This document shows positions 1-7,814 of a stretch of 27,753 nt of DNA, piece after piece. Source of the stretch: Sedimentisphaerales bacterium (GTDB lineage Bacteria; Planctomycetota; Phycisphaerae; Sedimentisphaerales; SG8-4); contig JAFGJR010000256.1 in assembly GCA_016928975.1 (NCBI GenBank), forward strand, positions 1-27,753, in the 5' to 3' direction. Each line of letters begins with the position of its first letter. The first letter of the stretch is position 1. The notes below the pieces were generated by a model that was given only the letters and a program-made list of their open reading frames with translations, did not search any database and was not told the origin of the DNA. The translations under genes were made by a program, and so were the position numbers.

Positions 1-87
1 AGCCTCTATCACAGCGGTCTGTGGAGTACGTACTGGAAAGCCGAGCGAGCAGCCGCGTGAGATTGCCAGGATTCCTCCTCGCACACG

Positions 88-2097
88 TTGATTCTGTGTC
101 GCAACTATGTCCTTGACATAGCGCCGCTCACGAGGTTGACGAAGCTCACAAATCTGGAGCTTCACGACAACCATATCTCCAACATTTCCGCCCTGTGGCA
201 GATGACGGGACTGACCCAACTGACGCTGGCGAACAATCAGATCACCGACATCAGTGTCCTGAGCCGGATGAAGAGCCTGGAGACCCTCCTGCTGGGAGGG
301 AACCCGATCGGGGACATCAGTCCGCTGGCAGCCCTCGCGAATCTCAAGGTGCTCAACCTGGACGGATGCAATCTCACGGATATCTCGGCCCTCGCCGGTC
401 TGACCGGCTTGCGATACCTGGCTCTTTCCGACAGCCAGGTCACCGATATCTCCTGCGTGGCCGCCATGACGTCCCTGGAGTCGCTGAACCTCACGAACAA
501 TCCCGTCAGCGATCTCTCGCCGCTGCTATCGCTGACACAATTGGGGCGCCTGTATCTCACCGGAGCTCCGCTGAATGCCGAGGCGTACAGCACACATCTG
601 ACCGCCATCCAGCAGAACAATCCGGGGGTCGTGATCGAGTACTCCCCGAACCGCCGGCCGCCACAGGGTGTGAACGCCTCCGACGGAACGACGCCGGGCA
701 AGATCGTAATCACCTGGGAGCCGACCGGCAGCGGGTCTGCCTATACCACCCACTACCGCGTCTACCGCGCGATGTCGCAAGAGGAGGAGAAGGCGGCAGT
801 CAGCGGCTGGCAGACCCAGACAAGTTTCGACGACACCACGGCGGCTCCGGAGACAGTATATCTGTATTGGGTGACGGCCGCTGGCGACGACCAGGGCCTG
901 GGCGAGACGGACTACAGTGCTCCTGACAGTGGATGGAGCACCGGCCTGCGGCGAACGCTCGCCGTCAGCTCGACCGCCGGCGGTACGGTCGCGACGCCCG
1001 GCGTCGGCGACCTGGCGGTCAATTACGGGCAGTCGATCTCGCTTGCCGCCGAGGCGGGTGAGCATTACGTCTTTGCCGGGTGGACCGGCACGGCGGCCGA
1101 TGCGGGCAAAGTAGACGACCCGGGCAGCGCCAACGCGACCGTCGTCGTGGACGGCGACTACAGCGTACGCGCCAACTTCCTCACGCTGGCAAAGGTCCTC
1201 TATGTGAACAACGCCTCGACGCCCGACCCCTGCGAGGACGGCACGTGGCAACGTCCACTCGACGGCATCCAGGAGGCGATTGAAGTGGCCCCAGACGAGA
1301 CGGCGATCGTCGTCGGCGCAGGGGTCTACCACGAGAGGATTGATTTTCTGGGCAAGGATCTCCTGCTGATCGGCGCCGGTACCGGCGATACAAGCATGGC
1401 GGAAAGCACGGTGATCGACGGTGATGACGCCGGACCGGTCGTCACGTTCCGTGGCGGCGAGACCGCACGGTGCATGCTCATGGACATCGTCGTGACGCAC
1501 GGCAACGCCGTCAATGGCGGCGGCATCCTCTGCAACCCGTCCAGTGCTCCGATGCTCCGCCATTGTGCCATCATCGACAACTTCGCCATGCGAGGAGCGG
1601 GATTGTACCTCGATGCCGCCGAGCCCGTCCTGATCGATTGCACGATCATGGGCAACACCGCCATCGGCGGCGCCGGCCTCTACTGTCACCAGGCGAATCC
1701 GAAGATCGTCGGGTCGGTGATCTCGGACAATTCCGCCGTCCGGGGCGGCGCAGTGTACTGCGATCGCTCGGGGCCGGTATTCATTGCGGACAACATCCAA
1801 AACAATACAGCCGGCTGTGGCGGCGGGCTATACTGCGATCAGTCGGATGTACACGTCAGCAGTTGTCACCTGAAGGGCAACACGCCTTCGCTGTTTTGCC
1901 TGGGGACAGGCGAGTCCCCGGAGATCGTGGATTGTGATCTGGATGCCACGGACCCCGCCGACTGCTCGACGTACTGCCAGATGATCGACGAGTTCTGGCT
2001 GCACGTCATGACGGCGGAGGACCCGGACGAGACGGAAGTGATGCGCTTTCTGATCTCTCTGTGGGGAGTCATCGGAAGCACCAGCCCGGCCTTCTGA
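88..2097 (+). CDS. 5'-truncated LRR / FN3-like / beta-helix surface protein
   Basis: Residues 1-185 are SDS22/internalin-type leucine-rich repeats of about 22 residues (pattern LxxLxLxxNxISDISPL). They are followed by an FN3-like module (about 190-290), a divergent InlB B-repeat-like module (about 291-368, ending in the hallmark FAGWTG and VRANF) and a right-handed parallel beta-helix (about 370-630, beginning VLYVNNAS). The combination is typical of secreted or surface-bound proteins of Planctomycetota that bind or act on polysaccharides; no catalytic residues can be named. There is no signal peptide. The first in-frame start is TTG at 88, but LRR similarity already begins at about 85 and an in-frame stop lies at 58-60, so the true 5' part, with its signal peptide and earlier repeats, has been lost or lies in another frame beyond the window edge. 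The reading frame is otherwise open to TGA. No dockerin or sorting signal is recognised at the C terminus. Confidence 0.8.
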   Translation: MILCRNYVLDIAPLTRLTKLTNLELHDNHISNISALWQMTGLTQLTLANNQITDISVLSRMKSLETLLLGGNPIGDISPLAALANLKVLNLDGCNLTDISALAGLTGLRYLALSDSQVTDISCVAAMTSLESLNLTNNPVSDLSPLLSLTQLGRLYLTGAPLNAEAYSTHLTAIQQNNPGVVIEYSPNRRPPQGVNASDGTTPGKIVITWEPTGSGSAYTTHYRVYRAMSQEEEKAAVSGWQTQTSFDDTTAAPETVYLYWVTAAGDDQGLGETDYSAPDSGWSTGLRRTLAVSSTAGGTVATPGVGDLAVNYGQSISLAAEAGEHYVFAGWTGTAADAGKVDDPGSANATVVVDGDYSVRANFLTLAKVLYVNNASTPDPCEDGTWQRPLDGIQEAIEVAPDETAIVVGAGVYHERIDFLGKDLLLIGAGTGDTSMAESTVIDGDDAGPVVTFRGGETARCMLMDIVVTHGNAVNGGGILCNPSSAPMLRHCAIIDNFAMRGAGLYLDAAEPVLIDCTIMGNTAIGGAGLYCHQANPKIVGSVISDNSAVRGGAVYCDRSGPVFIADNIQNNTAGCGGGLYCDQSDVHVSSCHLKGNTPSLFCLGTGESPEIVDCDLDATDPADCSTYCQMIDEFWLHVMTAEDPDETEVMRFLISLWGVIGSTSPAF

Positions 2098-2127
2098 TCA
2101 TTGCCCTCTGCAATCGCTGGGCCCGGA

Positions 2128-2472
2128 TCAAGCCGGCTTGGCAGCAGGCTTCTCGCCGAAGCGTCGCAGGCGATTGATGACCTTGACCACGAGGAAGACA
2201 CACCAGGCGATGACCAGGAACTCGATCGCTGTCTGGATGAAGTTGCCGTACTTCAGCGATGCGATCGCGGCGCCGTCCGGTCCCCGATTGAGCACCAGCG
2301 CCAGTTTCGTGAAATCCACACCGTTGAGCAGCAGGCCAATCGGCGGCATGATCACATCGTTCACCAGCGAATTGACGATCTTGCCGAACGCCGCACCAAT
2401 GACAACGCCCACCGCCAAATCGATGGCGTTTCCCTTGACCGCAAACTCTTTGAACTCACTCAGCATGCTCAT
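2128..2472 (-). CDS. mscL: large-conductance mechanosensitive channel MscL
   Basis: A protein of 114 residues beginning MSMLSEFKEFAVKGNAIDLA, the conserved N-terminal amphipathic helix and first transmembrane pore helix of MscL (GNAIDLAVGVVIGAAFGKIV), followed by NDVIMPPIG and a second membrane helix (about residues 75-98, IEFLVIAWCVFLVV). The C terminus is a short basic tail ending in KPAAKPA. MscL is a homopentamer in the cytoplasmic membrane that opens under lethal turgor to release solutes. At 114 residues it is shorter than the E. coli protein of about 136, mostly at the C-terminal bundle. The start is ATG 2472: the minus strand has AAAGGAG seven bases upstream; a second ATG two codons in is a weaker choice. 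It is transcribed divergently from the P-type ATPase, and a candidate promoter lies at 2556-2584. Confidence 0.95.
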   Translation of the reverse strand: MSMLSEFKEFAVKGNAIDLAVGVVIGAAFGKIVNSLVNDVIMPPIGLLLNGVDFTKLALVLNRGPDGAAIASLKYGNFIQTAIEFLVIAWCVFLVVKVINRLRRFGEKPAAKPA

Positions 2473-2555
2473 GCGACAACTCCTTTCATCTGTGACAGAA
2501 GAACATCCACGGCACACTATCAGACAATGCTCTGCAGAACTCACGTGCGGCGGTC

Positions 2556-2584
2556 ATTCTACCGCATTTACAGTCCACCATCGA
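2556..2584 (-). promoter_or_regulatory. candidate mscL promoter
   Basis: On the minus strand TAGAAT (2556-2561) is a five-of-six match to the sigma70 -10 box, with a weak -35 (TCGATG, 2579-2584) 17 bases upstream. It overlaps the opposite-strand ATPase promoter, so the two genes may compete for polymerase. Based on sequence match only. Confidence 0.35.
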
Positions 2585-2595
2585 TCCTTTACAAT
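2567..2595 (+). promoter_or_regulatory. candidate sigma70 promoter of the P-type ATPase
   Basis: TTTACA (2567-2572), a 17-base spacer and TACAAT (2590-2595) give a near-consensus sigma70 promoter. It would start transcription near 2602 and leave a leader of about 100 bases before the ATPase start codon. Confidence 0.5.
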
Positions 2596-2701
2596 CCGGC
2601 CATTGTCGGCTGGCTTTGGTGGGCACACTCGAACCATGGCCGGTCGCGTCAGACAACTATTAACCGACTATCGGAAACCGCAGATCGCATGAGGTAGACT
2701 G

Positions 2702-5494
2702 ATGGAGCCCTGGTGGCGCCTGGATGCCGCGGACATTGCCAAGGAACTGGAGACGGACTTGTCGTCGGGTCTGAGCTCGGCAGAGGCACAAGCCCGGTTG
2801 GAACGGTACGGCCGCAACCAGTTGAAGGAGGCCCCCAAACGCTCGCCGTGGAGTATCTTTCTGGATCAATTCAAGGACTTCGTGATCTGGGTCCTGATCG
2901 GTGCGGCGGTCGTCTCGGGCTTCCTGCAAGAGGTCGTGGATGCGGTCGCCATCATCGCCATCGTCATTCTCAATGCCATCCTCGGCTTCATCCAGGAGTA
3001 CCGTGCCGAGCAGTCGCTGGCGGCGTTGAAGAAGCTGTCCTCTCCCACGAGCAAGACCCTCCGCGACGGCAAGCATCAAATCCTCGAGTCCGATGAGCTT
3101 GTCCTCGGCGACGTGGTGGAGCTGGAGGCGGGCGACAGCGTGCCCGCCGACGGGCGCGTGGCGTGGGTGACGTCCAACTTCAGCACGCAGGAGGCCAGTC
3201 TGACGGGCGAATCGACGCCGGTGGTCAAGACAGCCGCGGCACTGGACGAGCGGGATACGCCTCTGGCCGACCGGGCCAACATGGTGTACGCGGGCACGTC
3301 GGTCGCCTCGGGCCGGGCCCGGGCCGTCGTCACCGAGACCGGCATGCAGACCGAGCTCGGCAAGATTGCCGGCATGATCCAGGAGATCAGGCAGGAGGCG
3401 ACGCCGCTCCAGAAGAAGCTGGAGCAGTTCGGCAAGTGGATCGTCTACCTGTGCTTCGTGCTGGTGGCACTGGTGTTCGTCATGGAATGGTGGCGCGGCG
3501 GTAAACTGATCGACACGTTCCTGACCGCCGTCAGCCTGGCGGTGGCGGCGATTCCGGAGGGCCTGCCCGCCGTGGTGACGATCGCCCTGGCCCTGGGCGT
3601 TCAGAGAATGGTGAAGCGTCACGCCCTGATTCGCCGGCTGCGATCGGTCGAAACGCTCGGCAGTGCCACGGTGATCTGCTCGGACAAGACCGGTACCCTG
3701 ACCAAGAATGAAATGACCGTCCAGGCGGTGTACGCCGGCGAGCATTTGTTCCACGTGACAGGGGTCGGCTATGCGCCGACGGGCGAGTTCCATCTGGACG
3801 AGAAGAAGATCGACCCGCAGGACTATCCGGACCTGATGCAGACGCTGCGGGTGGGCGTGCTGTGTAACGGCGCGCAACTGTATGAAGACCGCGGGACGTA
3901 CAAGATCGTGGGCGATCCGACGGAGGCAGCCCTTTTGACGGCGGGCGGAAAGGCGGGGCTGGGGAAGCAGCAGGAGGAACAGAAGGCGGCGTTCGTCGAC
4001 GAGCTGCCCTTCGACTCCGAGCGCAAGAAGATGACGATCATCCGTAAGACCGACGGTCATCGCATCGCCTTCGTCAAGGGGGCGCCGGACGTCCTGCTGG
4101 CTGACTGCGCGGACATCCAAGTCGACGGGGTGGTGCGGCCCCTGACGCCGGAGGATCGCCAATCCATCGTGGCCGCAAACAACCGCCTGACCGACCAGGC
4201 CATGCGCGTCCTCGGAGTCGCATACCGCGACCTGGGCACCACCACCGCCAAGCCCGACATCGACACGACGGAAAAGGACCTGACGTTTGTGGGCCTGATC
4301 GCGATGATCGATCCGCCCAGGGAGGAAGTCAAGCAGGCGATCCAGGAGTGCATGAGCGCCGGGATCAAGACCGTCATGATTACGGGCGACCACAAGAACA
4401 CCGCCACCGCCATTGCCAGGCAGTTGGGATTCTTCGGCGAGGGCTCCCTCGCACTGTCCGGTGAAGAGCTGGATCGCTGGAGCCAGGAGCAGCTCGAACG
4501 GCAGGTCGATCAGATTCCCGTCTACGCCCGCGTCTCCCCGGAACACAAATTGCGAGTGGTGCGCGCCTGGCGGGCCCGCCGTGACGTCGTGGCGATGACT
4601 GGCGACGGCGTCAACGATGCCCCGGCGGTGAAGGAAGCCGACATCGGCGTGGCGATGGGCATCACCGGCACCGACGTCACCAAGCAGGTCTCCGACATGG
4701 TCGTCACCGACGACAACTTCGCGTCGATCGTGGCGGCGGTCGAGGAAGGACGAGGCATCTACGACAACATTCAGAAGTTCGTGCATTACCTGCTCTCGTG
4801 CAACGCCGGCGAGATCCTCGTGATGTTCCTCAGCTCCCTGATCGGACTGCCCGTGCCGCTGCTGCCCATCCATATTCTGTGGGTCAATCTCGTGACGGAC
4901 GGCCTTCCCGCATTGGCTCTCGGCGTGGATCCCGTCGCCAAGGACATCATGAAGAGACCGCCACGGCGCCCGGAGGAGCCCGTGGTGTCGTGGGGCAGGG
5001 TGGGCCTGATGCTGTGGCAGGGTTTTGTCATCTCGCTGTGCAGTCTGACCGCATTTTGCTTCATATACTATATCGAGAACCGCTGGAGCATCGGGCAGGT
5101 CTTCAGCGCCCTGATCACCTTCGACATCGACCGGTGGAAGGCAATCTTCACAGTGCCCGCCGAAATGCAGGAGGACCTGCTGGCCCACGCCAGGTCGATG
5201 GCATTCGTCGTGCTGGCGTTCTGCCAGGATTTCCATTCGTACAACTGTCGCAGCCAGACCGTGTCGCTGTTCAAGCTCGGCGTGTTCAGCAACAGGAAGC
5301 TGATCGGCGCGACGAGTGTCTCGATCATCCTCAACATGTCGGCGCTGTACCTACCCTTCTTCCAGAACGTCCTGAAGACCAAGCCGCTGACGGCTCCGGA
5401 ACTGGTTGTGGTACTCTGTGCGGCTTCGACGCCACTGTGGGTGATGGAACTGGTCAAGTGGGTCCGGCATCGGTTCGCTCGGAGTGCGAGATGA
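2702..5494 (+). CDS. P2A-type calcium-translocating P-type ATPase
   Basis: A 930-residue cation pump of the PacL/SERCA type. An N-terminal cation-ATPase domain is followed by the actuator loop SLTGES (Glu170), the M4 motif AIPEGLPAVVTIALA, the phosphorylation site SDKTGTLTKNE (Asp328), the hinge TGDGVNDAPAVKEADIGVAM (Asp635 in GDG) and M5/M6 with NAGEI and NLVTDGLPALALG. The PEGL, NAGEI and NxxTDG side chains are those that form the calcium sites in SERCA, so Ca2+ export is the best substrate guess; Mn2+ cannot be excluded. The C-terminal membrane region (about residues 760-920) completes the ten-helix plan. Length is normal for bacterial PMCA/SERCA-like pumps. The start is ATG 2702, preceded by GAGGT. 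The dehydroquinate synthase follows 100 bases downstream, but a functional link is not obvious. Confidence 0.95.
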   Translation: MEPWWRLDAADIAKELETDLSSGLSSAEAQARLERYGRNQLKEAPKRSPWSIFLDQFKDFVIWVLIGAAVVSGFLQEVVDAVAIIAIVILNAILGFIQEYRAEQSLAALKKLSSPTSKTLRDGKHQILESDELVLGDVVELEAGDSVPADGRVAWVTSNFSTQEASLTGESTPVVKTAAALDERDTPLADRANMVYAGTSVASGRARAVVTETGMQTELGKIAGMIQEIRQEATPLQKKLEQFGKWIVYLCFVLVALVFVMEWWRGGKLIDTFLTAVSLAVAAIPEGLPAVVTIALALGVQRMVKRHALIRRLRSVETLGSATVICSDKTGTLTKNEMTVQAVYAGEHLFHVTGVGYAPTGEFHLDEKKIDPQDYPDLMQTLRVGVLCNGAQLYEDRGTYKIVGDPTEAALLTAGGKAGLGKQQEEQKAAFVDELPFDSERKKMTIIRKTDGHRIAFVKGAPDVLLADCADIQVDGVVRPLTPEDRQSIVAANNRLTDQAMRVLGVAYRDLGTTTAKPDIDTTEKDLTFVGLIAMIDPPREEVKQAIQECMSAGIKTVMITGDHKNTATAIARQLGFFGEGSLALSGEELDRWSQEQLERQVDQIPVYARVSPEHKLRVVRAWRARRDVVAMTGDGVNDAPAVKEADIGVAMGITGTDVTKQVSDMVVTDDNFASIVAAVEEGRGIYDNIQKFVHYLLSCNAGEILVMFLSSLIGLPVPLLPIHILWVNLVTDGLPALALGVDPVAKDIMKRPPRRPEEPVVSWGRVGLMLWQGFVISLCSLTAFCFIYYIENRWSIGQVFSALITFDIDRWKAIFTVPAEMQEDLLAHARSMAFVVLAFCQDFHSYNCRSQTVSLFKLGVFSNRKLIGATSVSIILNMSALYLPFFQNVLKTKPLTAPELVVVLCAASTPLWVMELVKWVRHRFARSAR

Positions 5495-5594
5495 GAATCC
5501 GGCGAGTGCGCAAACACAGACACACAGGCCAAAGGGAGCGACAGATACTCGTACAGGCTGTTCGATCCTGCCTGGCCAATAGGAGAGACATGCC

Positions 5595-6590
5595 ATGAAG
5601 CGATTGTGGGTAAACGCCGTTCCGTACGACAAACAGATCGCCATCGCGGCCCTGGAAAGCGGTGCCGAAGCGGTCGTGCTGCCGGAAGGGCAGAGCGAGA
5701 TCGTCCGGCAGTTTGGCAAGATCAGGACGGTCGAGCCCAGGGGAGACATCAAGCCCGGCGTGGATGTCGAGTTCATCGACATCGCCAGCAAGGCCGATGA
5801 GGACCGGGCCGCCGCCGTACCGGCCGACAAGCTTGTCGTGCTGAAGATGCTCGACTGGACGATTATCCCCATCGAGAACCTGCTGGCCCGCCGGGGCAAG
5901 AACATCATGGTCCGCGTCGAGAACAGCGAGCAGGCCCGGCTGATGGCCGAGATCCTCGAAAAGGGCGTTGACGGCGTGCTGCTCGACACCGCGAGCGTCA
6001 ACGAGATCAAGAAGACCGCCGAGGTCATTCACGGCATCAGTGAACGGGTCACATTGGTGGAGGCCATCGTCACCGCCTGCCGCCAGCTTGGCATGGGCGA
6101 CCGCGCCTGTCTGGACACCTGTACTCAGATGACCGTCGGCGAGGGCATGCTCGTCGGCAACACCGCCTCAGGCTTCTTCCTCGTCCATTCCGAGTCGATC
6201 GACAACCCGTACGTCGCCTCGCGCCCCTTCCGCGTCAACGCCGGCGCCGTCCACGCTTATACCCTCACCCCCGGCGGCAAGACGAAGTACCTGGCCGATC
6301 TCAAGGCCGGCGACGAGGTCCTGCTCGCGGATTACCAGGGCCGCACCCAGACCGCTTACCTGGGCCGAAACAAGATCGAGCGACGCCCCATGATGCTGGT
6401 GGAAGCGGAGGCCGAAGGCCAGTCCGTTACCCTGGTCCTCCAGAACGCCGAGACGATCCGGTTAGTGGATGCGCAAGGCAGACCCATCTCCATCACAAGC
6501 CTGAAACCCGGCGACAAGGTCCTCGCTCACATCGAGAAGTCCGGTCGCCACTTCGGCATGAAAGTCGAAGAAAGCCTGATCGAGCGATAG
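5595..6590 (+). CDS. 3-dehydroquinate synthase II (archaeal-type)
   Basis: A protein of 331 residues that matches the AroB'/DHQ synthase II family throughout. Hallmarks are the N-terminal KRLWVNAVPYDKQIAIAALE, a mid-protein segment GDRACLDTCTQMTVGEGMLVG, and the near-invariant block SRPFRVNAGAVHAYTLTPGG followed by GKTKYLADLKAGDEVL. In methanogens this NAD+-dependent enzyme oxidatively deaminates and cyclises 2-amino-3,7-dideoxy-D-threo-hept-6-ulosonate to 3-dehydroquinate, bypassing DAHP in aromatic amino acid synthesis. Bacterial homologues occur sporadically, including in Planctomycetota. The partner ADH synthase is not in this window, so whether the full alternative route exists here cannot be seen. 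The start is ATG 5595 with AGGAG nine bases upstream. It ends flush against the converging small gene at 6591. Confidence 0.92.
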   Translation: MKRLWVNAVPYDKQIAIAALESGAEAVVLPEGQSEIVRQFGKIRTVEPRGDIKPGVDVEFIDIASKADEDRAAAVPADKLVVLKMLDWTIIPIENLLARRGKNIMVRVENSEQARLMAEILEKGVDGVLLDTASVNEIKKTAEVIHGISERVTLVEAIVTACRQLGMGDRACLDTCTQMTVGEGMLVGNTASGFFLVHSESIDNPYVASRPFRVNAGAVHAYTLTPGGKTKYLADLKAGDEVLLADYQGRTQTAYLGRNKIERRPMMLVEAEAEGQSVTLVLQNAETIRLVDAQGRPISITSLKPGDKVLAHIEKSGRHFGMKVEESLIER

Positions 6591-6758
6591 TCAGTCCGAC
6601 CGCTTGGTTCGCCGTTTCCGCCGATCCACCAGCTTCAAACGGGACGTCTTCTGACGCTTCTGGAGGTCCTTCACAATCTCATCGAGATTGTGGTGATGCT
6701 TCTCCGCGTAAGCATCGCGATTCCGCCAGACCTCCGCAATGATCTCATCCTTACACAT
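6591..6758 (-). CDS. small partner (probable antitoxin) of PIN-domain toxin
   Basis: A 55-residue protein starting MCKDEIIAEVWRNRDAYAEK, helical and acidic in its first half and strongly basic at the C terminus (DRRKRRTKRSD). I recognise the pattern (EI..EV.R.RD.YA..H..NLD.IV..L...Q) as the small ORF that commonly follows PIN-domain proteins of the type found just upstream, where it is presumed to be the antitoxin; that role is inference from neighbourhood. It overlaps the end of the PIN reading frame by eight bases, and GAGGA eight bases before ATG 6758 supports the start. Because the PIN gene upstream has lost its 5' end, this may be an antitoxin without a working toxin. Confidence 0.6.
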   Translation of the reverse strand: MCKDEIIAEVWRNRDAYAEKHHHNLDEIVKDLQKRQKTSRLKLVDRRKRRTKRSD

Positions 6759-7197
6759 CGTCCAATTCCTCTGCGAGTAACTCCAAAGGAGTGCATATTT
6801 CCGGGCAACTATATCCAGCCATCGCACAAACCGACCGAATGATCGGTTTGACCGCCACATTGTTTATGTGGCGGCAGTTCCACGTGAGCAAATAGTCGAT
6901 CTCATGCACACAAGCGACAGCGATGTGAAGAGCATCGAGCTCCGCTTCAGGTGGAACGCCCCCGCCCTCAATCAACTTGGCCGCAAATGCACGTACCTCT
7001 GCATCTATCGGCAGTCCCGCAATGCCACGCAACCTCTCTAACCGAGACACCGCCGCCTCCCGATCTCCAGCAGATGCCTCCACAGCAACCAGCTCGGATG
7101 TAAACAACTTGTACTTCACGCGATCTTGTTCCCACCATTGCGTAGTGACCTGTTGCCACGCTGCCGCGCGCAGGTTCGGGCTCGGCCGGACTGCGAG
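6751..7197 (-). pseudogene. PIN-domain (VapC-like) toxin missing its N terminus
   Basis: The open frame encodes a PIN-domain protein whose recognisable similarity begins at LAVRPSPNLRAAAWQQ and runs through WWEQDRVKYKLF, ELVAVEASAGD, DALHIAVACVHEIDYLLTWN and HINNVAVKPII. These carry the internal acidic residues of the RNase site. In complete relatives the frame starts about a dozen residues earlier with a beta strand of the type YIETS or YLDTS holding the first catalytic acid. Here that strand is absent: the codon before LAVRP is TGA (7198-7200), adjoining the TGA that ends the CopG-type antitoxin gene at 7201. The first usable in-frame start is GTG 7119, which would remove another 26 residues. 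Function as an RNase is therefore doubtful. The break looks like a recombination junction between two TA loci. Confidence 0.75.
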
Positions 7198-7200
7198 TCA

Positions 7201-7452
7201 TCAGCTGGCTCGCAGTTTCTCGCTCACCCATTCCTTGACGAGGTCCGCTTCGTCCATTCCTCGTGACCGCGCGATGCGCTTCAGCGCTTCCGCCTGCTCG
7301 GGGAGGAGACGAATCCGCATTACGGCCTGAGTACCCCGGTCAAAAACGGGTTCCTCAACCTCTTCGAGTTCATCTTCAAAATCCGTAATGTCGTGAGTGT
7401 CCCAGAACTTTGCGAGTTCTTCGATGGAATCAATCTGTGGAATCTTACCCAT
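7201..7452 (-). CDS. CopG-type antitoxin of BrnT-like module (locus 1)
   Basis: An 83-residue protein with an N-terminal IPQIDSIEELAKFWDTHDIT, the signature of the CopG_antitoxin family (IPxFxSxxExAxFWDTHD), an acidic middle (DFEDELEEVEE) and a C-terminal ribbon-helix-helix (about residues 48-82: VMRIRLLPEQAEALKRIARS). It should bind and neutralise the BrnT-like protein encoded immediately upstream and autorepress the pair. The start is ATG 7452, two bases after the toxin stop codon, with GGAGG inside the end of the toxin gene; a GTG at 7470 is an alternative. Its stop codon is followed directly by a second in-frame TGA and then the decapitated PIN frame, so the 3' side of this module marks a junction. 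Confidence 0.8.
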   Translation of the reverse strand: MGKIPQIDSIEELAKFWDTHDITDFEDELEEVEEPVFDRGTQAVMRIRLLPEQAEALKRIARSRGMDEADLVKEWVSEKLRAS

Positions 7453-7454
7453 AG

Positions 7455-7739
7455 TCAGCGCTTCCTCCACTGCTTGAAACGTCGTTCTTCATTCTCGGTC
7501 ATCGGCCGGGCGGTCACCGGATACCCCTTCGAATCAGGCAAACCAATCACGACACAGAAGAGGCGGCGTCCACCCGATGTTTGTCCCATTGCATAGTAAA
7601 CCGGACTCTCACCAGTCGCCTTGCCGCGAAGGACCGGTGACTCCCCAAAGCAGACTTGTTCCACTTCGTGCGGTCGAACGCCATGCCTGGCTATATGCCC
7701 GACCCGATCATCCGGCCAGATCAACTCCGTGATCCTCAT
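7455..7739 (-). CDS. BrnT-like toxin (locus 1)
   Basis: A 94-residue protein with the BrnT-like layout: an N-terminal strand (ITELIWPDDRVGHIARHGV) ending in the conserved HGV turn, then HEVEQVCFGE, a central strand with YYAMGQTSGGRRLFCVVIGL, and the C-terminal YPVTARPMTENEERRF, which corresponds to the IISARxMTxxER motif of this RelE-fold RNase family. It is predicted to cleave mRNA and inhibit translation. Toxin precedes antitoxin, the normal order for BrnT/BrnA. The ATG at 7739 has only a weak upstream Shine-Dalgarno. WPDD replaces the more usual WDxxK at the N terminus, so it belongs to a divergent branch. Confidence 0.75.
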   Translation of the reverse strand: MRITELIWPDDRVGHIARHGVRPHEVEQVCFGESPVLRGKATGESPVYYAMGQTSGGRRLFCVVIGLPDSKGYPVTARPMTENEERRFKQWRKR

Positions 7740-7814
7740 AACGTAAGCATACCCACAAGGCGTTCAAAAAGCAAGCAGCATGTATTCTGGAAGGCCGCGA
7801 CCGCTATTCGGCAA

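Noticed and set aside
526..1800. 424-codon minus-strand frame opposite the LRR/beta-helix gene
   Set aside because: It is a shadow of the repetitive GC-rich plus-strand gene; the translation shows no fold pattern.
2660..5236. 858-codon open frame on the minus strand opposite the P-type ATPase
   Set aside because: It is a shadow of the GC-rich ATPase gene. The translation is low-complexity (His, Asp, Gly, Arg, Gln rich), matches no family and has no ribosome site.
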